A stretch of DNA of 64,000 bases from Arthrobacter sp. StoSoilB5 (GTDB lineage: Bacteria; Actinomycetota; Actinomycetes; Actinomycetales; Micrococcaceae). Under the pieces are notes generated by a model that was not told the origin of the DNA, ran no database searches, and saw only the letters and a list, made by a program, of their open reading frames with translations. The position numbers and the translations under genes are program-made. The stretch covers positions 1,364,001 to 1,428,000 of the forward strand of contig NZ_AP024646.1 in assembly GCF_019977235.1 (NCBI RefSeq), read 5' to 3'. Of the stretch, positions 58,914 to 64,000 are shown in pieces (position 1 is the first letter of the stretch; every line of letters starts with the position of its first letter).

Positions 58914-60392
58914 ATGACTTTCGACTACAAAGTGGCTGACATTTCCCTTGCCGAGGCAGGCCGCCACCAGATCCGTCTCGCCGAGCACGAAATGCCGGGC
59001 CTCATGTCCCTTCGTGCTGAGTTCGGTGCCTCGCAGCCGCTCAAGGGCGCACGCATCGCCGGTTCGCTGCACATGACGGTGCAGACCGCCGTCTTGATCG
59101 AAACCCTTACAGCACTGGGCGCCGAGGTCCGCTGGGCCTCGTGCAACATTTTCTCCACCCAGGACGAGGCCGCTGCCGCCGTCGTGGTCGGCAAAGGTAC
59201 GCCGGAAGATCCGCAGGGCGTTCCCGTCTTCGCCTGGAAGGGCGAGACCCTCGAGGAGTACTGGTGGACCGCTGAGCAGATCCTCACCTGGCCGGGAGCG
59301 GACACCAACCCGGAGTTGGGTCCCAACATGATTCTGGACGACGGCGGCGACGCCACCCTGCTGCTGCACAAGGGCGTCGAATTCGAAGCTGCAGGTGCAG
59401 TTCCGGCAGCCACGGAGGAAGACGCCGAGGAGTACGTCCTCATTCTTGACCTCCTTCGCCGGACCTTGGCCGAGGACCCGCAGAAGTGGACTCGCCTGGC
59501 AGCGCGAGTGGAAGGCGTGACCGAGGAAACTACCACGGGAGTGCACCGTCTGTACCAGCTCGCCGAACAGGGAAAGCTGCTGTTCCCGGCCATCAACGTC
59601 AACGACTCCGTCACCAAGAGCAAGTTCGACAACAAGTACGGCATCCGCCACTCGCTGCCGGACGGCATCAACAGGGCCACTGACGTCCTGATGGGCGGCA
59701 AGGTCGCCGTCGTCTGCGGCTATGGCGACGTCGGCAAGGGTGCGGCAGAGGCGCTGCGAGGCCAGGGTTCGCGCGTTGTAGTTACCGAGATCGACCCCAT
59801 TTGTGCGCTGCAAGCCGCAATGGACGGCTACCAGGTGGCCAAGCTGGAATCCGTGCTTGCCCAAGGTGACATCTTCATCACCACCACCGGAAACAAGGAC
59901 GTCATCATGGCCGAGCACATGCTGGGCATGAAGAACAAGGCGATCGTGGGCAACATCGGCCACTTCGATAACGAGATCGACATCGCCGGCCTGGCGAAGG
60001 TTCCCGGTGTCAAGAAGGTGGAAATCAAGCCGCAGGTTCACGAATGGGTCTTTGATGCCGGCTCCGACTCCGAGCGTTCAATCATCGTCCTGTCTGAAGG
60101 CAGGCTCCTCAACCTGGGCAATGCAACGGGCCACCCATCGTTCGTGATGAGCAACTCGTTCACCAACCAGACGATCGCGCAGATTGAACTCTGGACCAAG
60201 AAGGACCAGCCAGCCGGGGAACGCGAATACCAGAAGCAGGTTTACGTCCTCCCCAAGATCCTGGACGAAAAGGTGGCACGCCTGCACTTGGATGCACTGG
60301 GCGTGGAGTTGACGGAACTGAGCAAGGACCAGGCAGACTACCTGGACCTGGACGTTGCAGGCCCCTACAAGCCGGAGCACTACCGCTACTAA
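58914..60392 (+). CDS. ahcY: Adenosylhomocysteinase
   Basis: Hydrolyses S-adenosylhomocysteine to adenosine and homocysteine, keeping the methyl cycle running. The 492-aa protein is of the long bacterial type with [23 protein letters not shown] near residue 43, [22 protein letters not shown] (catalytic Lys) near 230, the NAD motif [24 protein letters not shown] near 262 and [23 protein letters not shown]-terminus PYKPEHYRY carries the conserved Lys-Tyr pair. ATG 58914 has AAGGAC upstream. A terminator follows. Confidence 0.96.
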   Translation: MTFDYKVADISLAEAGRHQIRLAEHEMPGLMSLRAEFGASQPLKGARIAGSLHMTVQTAVLIETLTALGAEVRWASCNIFSTQDEAAAAVVVGKGTPEDPQGVPVFAWKGETLEEYWWTAEQILTWPGADTNPELGPNMILDDGGDATLLLHKGVEFEAAGAVPAATEEDAEEYVLILDLLRRTLAEDPQKWTRLAARVEGVTEETTTGVHRLYQLAEQGKLLFPAINVNDSVTKSKFDNKYGIRHSLPDGINRATDVLMGGKVAVVCGYGDVGKGAAEALRGQGSRVVVTEIDPICALQAAMDGYQVAKLESVLAQGDIFITTTGNKDVIMAEHMLGMKNKAIVGNIGHFDNEIDIAGLAKVPGVKKVEIKPQVHEWVFDAGSDSERSIIVLSEGRLLNLGNATGHPSFVMSNSFTNQTIAQIELWTKKDQPAGEREYQKQVYVLPKILDEKVARLHLDALGVELTELSKDQADYLDLDVAGPYKPEHYRY

Positions 60393-60435
60393 GCCGCATT
60401 CACGTTGATGGGGCAGCGGCCTCAAACTCGTGGTG

Positions 60436-60470
60436 AAGGGCCGGACACGTGACCAGCGTGGCCGGCCCTT
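60436..60470 (+). terminator. Terminator after ahcY
   Basis: A 14-bp stem with one mismatch (AAGGGCCGGACACG / CGTGGCCGGCCCTT) and a 7-nt loop. The -10 of the next gene begins 5 nt later. Confidence 0.7.
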
Positions 60471-60474
60471 CGGC

Positions 60475-60480
60475 TAGAAT
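60475..60480 (+). promoter_or_regulatory. Candidate -10 of the L,D-transpeptidase gene
   Basis: TAGAAT, placing the transcript start near 60487 and leaving a 5' leader of about 40 nt with AGGAAGACGGGAACC before ATG 60525. Confidence 0.45.
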
Positions 60481-60524
60481 TGGGTGTTCAGTATTGCTTG
60501 CCGGGGGACAGGAAGACGGGAACC

Positions 60525-61745
60525 ATGACGGAAGTCGCCACACGCAAAAAGGGCAAGATCCTTGCCATTGCAGGGATCTGCGCTGCCATCGTCGTGGGGG
60601 GTATCGGCGTCGCCACCGTTCCTGGATTGCTGGCCGGTTCCACCCAGGGTGGCCCTGGAGTAGCCCAGTCCACTCCGACGCCAGAAGCCAAACCTGTTGA
60701 ACTGGGCATCACACCGCTGGACGGCGCTGTGGAGTGGAATCCGGTTGTTGGCCCCCAGATCAAGGCCGTCAATGGCAAGGTCAAGGACGTAGTGCTGGCG
60801 CCGGTTGACGGCGGTACACCTGTGCAGGGCAAGACCAGCGCAGATGGCAGCACGTGGACCACCCTTGAGGTCCTGAAGTTCAAGACCCAATACAGCTACT
60901 CCTTCACCGTTGTGGACACAGCCGGCAAGGAAACCAAGAAGACGCAGACCTTCACCACGGTTTCCGCTGCCTACGAAGCCGATGCTTCCATTTATCCGCG
61001 TAATGGCACGGTGGCCGGTTCGGGCCAGCCGATTGAAATCAACTTCAGTGAACCTGTGGTTGACAAGGCTGCCATGGAAAAGCGCGTGGCCATCACGGTT
61101 TCGTCAGGCCAGCCAGTGGCCTGGCATTGGTACTCGGACAAGAAGGTCCGCATTCGTCCGGAGGCATTCTGGGCGTCCGGAACCACCGTCACGGTGGAAA
61201 TGAAGCTTCTGGGCGTGGACTTCGGCAACAACATGATCGGCAACGGCGATGTCGTTTCCACCTTCACTACGGGACCTCAGCGGGTGGCTGTAGTGGATGA
61301 CAACACGAAGACAATGAACGTGTACTTCGACGGCCAACTGATGCACACCGCACCCGTATCGCTGGGCGGAGAAGACTGGCTCTCGCCCACCGGGTACGCC
61401 GTGATCCTGGAGCAGGAACGCAAATCCAACTTCAACGCTGGAAGCATCGGCCTCAAACCGGGGGACAAGGGCTACTATGCGCCGATGGTGGTGGACTACG
61501 CCAACCGCCTCACCTGGTCCGGCGTCTACGTCCACCAAGCGCTGGAATCCGCTTGGGGGGCTATTGGCCGCGTGAACGTCTCACACGGCTGCGTCGGCCT
61601 GCTGCCGGACGATGCTGCATGGTTCTTCAACAATATGAAAACCGGTGACGTGGTGCAGATCCTGAATACCGGGGCACCGGCTGTTGAACCCCTTGAGGGC
61701 TTCGGCGACTGGAACATCCCCTGGGCAAGCTACGCCCAGCGATAA
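60525..61745 (+). CDS. L,D-transpeptidase with Ig-like domains
   Basis: Forms 3-3 cross-links in peptidoglycan or attaches proteins to it. The 406-aa protein has a basic N-terminus and transmembrane/signal anchor (ILAIAGICAAIVVGGIGVATV), two Ig-like segments (residues about 60-150 and 150-265, as in mycobacterial Ldt enzymes) and a YkuD catalytic domain (VAVVDDNTKTMNVYFDGQLMHTAPVSLGG) with VYVHQALESAWGAIGRVNVSHGCVGLLPDDAAWF, where Cys of SHGC is the nucleophile. I use ATG 60525 with AGGAAG upstream; a TTG start at 60480 would overlap the predicted promoter. Confidence 0.92.
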   Translation: MTEVATRKKGKILAIAGICAAIVVGGIGVATVPGLLAGSTQGGPGVAQSTPTPEAKPVELGITPLDGAVEWNPVVGPQIKAVNGKVKDVVLAPVDGGTPVQGKTSADGSTWTTLEVLKFKTQYSYSFTVVDTAGKETKKTQTFTTVSAAYEADASIYPRNGTVAGSGQPIEINFSEPVVDKAAMEKRVAITVSSGQPVAWHWYSDKKVRIRPEAFWASGTTVTVEMKLLGVDFGNNMIGNGDVVSTFTTGPQRVAVVDDNTKTMNVYFDGQLMHTAPVSLGGEDWLSPTGYAVILEQERKSNFNAGSIGLKPGDKGYYAPMVVDYANRLTWSGVYVHQALESAWGAIGRVNVSHGCVGLLPDDAAWFFNNMKTGDVVQILNTGAPAVEPLEGFGDWNIPWASYAQR

Positions 61746-61909
61746 TACTCCACTCAAAAGTCGAAGTCACCGGCACGCGCCGGGCAGAACTGCTGTTAAG
61801 ATCGAGGCAGTGATTATTTCCTGCGCTCTTTGATCCTCTTTTCTGGTCCTGGCATGTTGTCGGTCCTTTCATTTGTGCTGCCCTCAGTGGTGATGACGAA
61901 TCTTCGTTA

Positions 61910-61930
61910 GGGGAACCCCACGGGTTCCCC
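61910..61930 (+). other. Tight hairpin ahead of the pentapeptide gene
   Basis: GGGGAACCC-CAC-GGGTTCCCC: a perfect 9-bp stem with a 3-nt loop, 41 nt before ATG 61972. It could be the end of the previous transcript or a 5' leader element; no T-run follows. A TAAGAT hexamer lies near 61796. Confidence 0.6.
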
Positions 61931-61971
61931 GGCTCCTTCCACCGGATTCCATTTCATCGCCTGGAGCACTA

Positions 61972-62796
61972 ATGACTATTTCGCCAACCCTTCGCCCGGA
62001 CTGCGGCAACTGCTTTGCCCTCTGTTGCACTGCCCTCGGATTTGCCCGCTCGGCTGATTTCGCAATCGATAAGCCTGCTGCCTCGGCCTGCCCGAACATG
62101 GCCAGCGACTTTTCCTGCACCATCCATCAACGTTTGCGGCCAAGGGGATTCAGTGGGTGCACTGTTTTTGACTGCTTCGGCGCCGGCCAAGTGGTTTCCC
62201 AACTCACGTTCGGGGGCACGAGTTGGGTTCAGGACCCACTGTCCAAATCTTCGATGTTTGCTGTCTTCAAGGTCGTCAAGCAACTCCATGAAATGCTGTG
62301 GTACTTATCGGAAGCACAGCAACGCGCATTCGATCCCGAGCTGGCGGCCACGGCCGGTCAGTTGTCCTCTGACATAGAAACCACGGCAGGAGGCGACGCG
62401 TCCGCGGTCCTGGCCGCCGACGTCGAGCGTTTACACGCCGGGGTGCGTGCGCTGCTGATGGAGGTCAGCGCGGAGGTACGGGCCTCGTATGGGGCTGAGG
62501 GTCGTGAAAGGTTCGACGGCGGCATCCACCCAGGTGCCGACCTCATGGGCACCAACCTGGCCGGGCGACGATTATGCGGCTCGGATCTTCGCGGTGCCTA
62601 CCTCATAGGGGCAAACCTGGAGCACAGCGACCTAACCGCGGCGGACCTCCTGGGTGCCGACCTGCGGGATACCCGTCTCCACGGCGCCAATCTCGCCAAG
62701 ACCCTCTACGTCACCCAACCGCAAATCAACGCCGCCCAAGGAAACTTCGAAACGCGCCTACCCGAAAGGCTCATCACGCCAGCCCACTGGCACTAG
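61972..62796 (+). CDS. Pentapeptide-repeat protein with N-terminal cysteine cluster
   Basis: A 274-aa protein of two modules. Residues 1-80 hold eight cysteines (11, 14, 18, 19, 40, 49, 63, 68) in CGNCFALCC, CPNMASDFSCTIHQRL and GFSGCTVFDCFGAGQ. The arrangement recalls zinc- or iron-sulfur-binding clusters of the YkgJ (PF03692) kind. After a helical linker (about 95-175), residues 180-250 contain A(D/N)LxG-type pentapeptide repeats (GADLMGTNLAGRRLCGSDLRGAYLIGANLEHSDL) forming a right-handed quadrilateral helix. No export signal. Function unknown; DNA-mimic proteins of the family protect gyrase, but this one has few repeats. ATG 61972 has GGAG 7 nt upstream. Confidence 0.85.
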   Translation: MTISPTLRPDCGNCFALCCTALGFARSADFAIDKPAASACPNMASDFSCTIHQRLRPRGFSGCTVFDCFGAGQVVSQLTFGGTSWVQDPLSKSSMFAVFKVVKQLHEMLWYLSEAQQRAFDPELAATAGQLSSDIETTAGGDASAVLAADVERLHAGVRALLMEVSAEVRASYGAEGRERFDGGIHPGADLMGTNLAGRRLCGSDLRGAYLIGANLEHSDLTAADLLGADLRDTRLHGANLAKTLYVTQPQINAAQGNFETRLPERLITPAHWH

Positions 62797-62828
62797 GAAC
62801 ATAACGATGGCCGCAGCCGGGCGTCGTC

Positions 62829-63632
62829 TCAGCCCTGTGTGAAGGGCAGCCTGCGCAGCCTTTCGCCGACGGCGGCGTTGCGCTGTTCGGCCGTGCGAAG
62901 GCGGGCAAGCTCGCGGTTGCGCCGCTCGCCGAGGACCGCCCCTATGTAGTCCTCGGGGATGGTTCCGGCGGGCGGCGGAGGTGCGACATAGTTGGCAAGC
63001 TCGGTGGCCAGCGCCGCAGCCATCCTGATGCGTGAGGATGGTGCCATGAGGTATGCCTGCTGGACGAAGGTCCCGGCCCTGCGGGCTGTGGCGTCGGGAA
63101 CCCTGCCAATGTCCGCCATGGATACCCACGGTTGAAGGTACGGCGGAGCACCAGGAATGATCCTCGGCGTGGAAGGGACGCGCTGCCGGAGCGAGTAGGT
63201 TCCGGCAACGACGTCGCCGAGGCGCTTGGACTTGGCGTTGAAGAGCGCCACGGCAATGGCGAGGCCACCGAAAGTCATGTAGATCTCAAGGAACCCGAGC
63301 AGCCCACGAATGACCGCGTGGCGGAATCTGATGGAACCGCCGTCGTCCCGGACCACACGCAGCCCGGCCGCGAGTTTCCCCAGTGAGCGCCCCCGAGTGA
63401 GTGTCTCCACTGCCACGGGAACGATGACGAAGGAGAAAACGACGCAAGCCAGGATCATGGCCCGTATGGCCGCTTCATCGAGGTCGCGGGCCGCCGAGAA
63501 GATCAGGATGATCAGGAGGATCAGTAGCAGGACGTTGGCAATGACGTCCAGAATGAGCCCCAGCGCGCGGGCAGCGAAGGATGCCGGGCGCAACTCCAGG
63601 ACAACTGCCTCGCCTGTGATGATAGAACTCAA
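62829..63632 (-). CDS. RDD family membrane protein
   Basis: A 267-aa protein with the RDD domain (PF06271) in residues 10-150: LRPASFAARALGLILDVIANVLLLILLI, a second helix, and TRGRSLGKLAAGLRVVRDDGGSIRFRHAVIRGLLGFLEI. The remaining 110 residues are soluble, helical and Arg/Ala-rich (YIGAVLGERRNRELARLRTAEQRNAAVGERL). I start it at TTG 63632, preceded by GGGGGGA, which gives the usual SSIITGEAVVLELRPASF beginning; a longer in-frame reading adds 55 residues without homology. It is divergent from the SpoIIM-like gene, a pair common in actinobacteria. Confidence 0.87.
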   Translation of the reverse strand: MSSIITGEAVVLELRPASFAARALGLILDVIANVLLLILLIILIFSAARDLDEAAIRAMILACVVFSFVIVPVAVETLTRGRSLGKLAAGLRVVRDDGGSIRFRHAVIRGLLGFLEIYMTFGGLAIAVALFNAKSKRLGDVVAGTYSLRQRVPSTPRIIPGAPPYLQPWVSMADIGRVPDATARRAGTFVQQAYLMAPSSRIRMAAALATELANYVAPPPPAGTIPEDYIGAVLGERRNRELARLRTAEQRNAAVGERLRRLPFTQG

Positions 63633-63719
63633 GGTCCCCCCGTGCGTAGCACTCGCGGCGGGCGCACACCGTGCCCGCATCAACGAGTCTAAGCTGTGCT
63701 CAGCGCGGCGGACAGGAGC

Positions 63720-63725
63720 TAGGGT
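63720..63725 (+). promoter_or_regulatory. -10 hexamer of the SpoIIM-like gene, leaderless geometry
   Basis: TAGGGT lies 6 nt before GTG 63732, with no ribosome site. Confidence 0.5.
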
Positions 63726-63731
63726 GGTGGC

Positions 63732-64000
63732 GTGGACATCGATGCCTTTTCGGCCGTGCATGGGGACAAATGGTCGCGGCTCACTTTCCTGGCGCATAAG
63801 CGGCGGCTCACTGGAGCCGAGGCCGACGAATTATTGCGCCTGTACCAGACTGTCTCCGCGCATTTGTCCTTGATCCGCTCTGTGGCTCCCGAGACGGCCT
63901 TGTCATCATCGCTCTCTGCCGCACTTGCCCAGGCACGGACCAGATTCACCGGGGCGCGTTCGAACTTCATGGAAGACCTCGCGCGCTTCTTTGTCATCGC
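63732..64000 (+). CDS. Stage II sporulation protein M-like (DUF95) membrane protein, 5' end
   Basis: An open frame from GTG 63732 to the window edge, 89 codons visible (begins MDIDAFSAVHGDKWSRL). The segments RRLTGAEADELLRLYQTVSAHLSLIRS and LSAALAQARTRFTGAR are typical of the soluble N-terminal part of SpoIIM/DUF95 proteins (PF01944); the membrane part lies outside the window. In non-sporulating actinobacteria this family sits next to RDD, DUF58 and MoxR genes. No role in sporulation is implied. Confidence 0.85.
   Translation, partial: MDIDAFSAVHGDKWSRLTFLAHKRRLTGAEADELLRLYQTVSAHLSLIRSVAPETALSSSLSAALAQARTRFTGARSNFMEDLARFFVI

Overview
The window reads as a chromosomal segment of a high-GC actinobacterium, most likely Arthrobacter/Paenarthrobacter (Micrococcaceae). 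The support is a mycothiol S-conjugate amidase gene (mca), a WhiB-family regulator, the actinobacterial order mazG-eno-ftsB-DUF501-ppx, and the series greA, DUF4307, mca, DUF255, hemolysin III, uppS, phoH, fumC, glpX, DUF4245. That series matches, from memory, the Mycobacterium tuberculosis Rv1080c-Rv1100 neighbourhood. I see no prophage, insertion sequence, CRISPR array or rRNA operon. Nearly everything looks like core chromosome, so the interest lies in leaders, start sites, small intergenic elements and domain fusions.

Layout. 1-5.1 kb: nucleoside uptake and salvage (ABC permease end, cdd, deoA, two DedA membrane proteins, add). 5-13.7 kb: mazG, enolase, ftsB-like, DUF501, ppx, an anchored subtilase, type II NADH dehydrogenase, an ACT-GNAT fusion and a tRNA-Leu(UAA) of class I shape. 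14-19.7 kb: a branched-chain amino acid ABC transporter split into livK (+) and convergent livHMGF (-), each with a CRP/GlxR-like site upstream. 20-25.7 kb: Bax-inhibitor-like protein, thiolase, galTK and galM. 25.8-35.3 kb: AI-2E exporter, threonine deaminase, rhomboid, greA, mca, DUF255 protein, hemolysin III and uppS. 35.3-44 kb: a structured leader with a 23-codon ORF ahead of PIN-PhoH, then acetyltransferase, orphan protein, prepilin peptidase, NUDIX, fumC, carbonic anhydrase, DUF4245 and glpX. 44.3-51.5 kb: cell-wall and purine genes (FemAB-like, manA, LCP, purE, purK, GtrA, TIGR03089). 51.8-60.4 kb: whiB2-type regulator, large GT2 membrane glycosyltransferase, DUF5719, degenerate zincin, DUF3499, Trm112-like, ahcY. 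60.5-64 kb: L,D-transpeptidase, Cys-cluster pentapeptide protein, RDD protein and the start of a SpoIIM-like gene.

A recurring regulatory signature is a TAnnnT hexamer placed 6 (twice 7) bases before an ATG or GTG at fifteen genes, the expected geometry of leaderless mRNAs. It fixes several start codons (ndh, galM, the orphan at 38.6 kb, metallopeptidase). Rho-independent-type hairpins separate most transcription units. The observations I would follow up first are the small ORF and hairpins ahead of phoH, the class I tRNA-Leu(UAA), the LivH permease carrying an exported regulatory-like domain, the Cys-cluster pentapeptide protein, the palindrome inside the whiB promoter, and a 68-nt symmetric palindromic element after the rhomboid gene.
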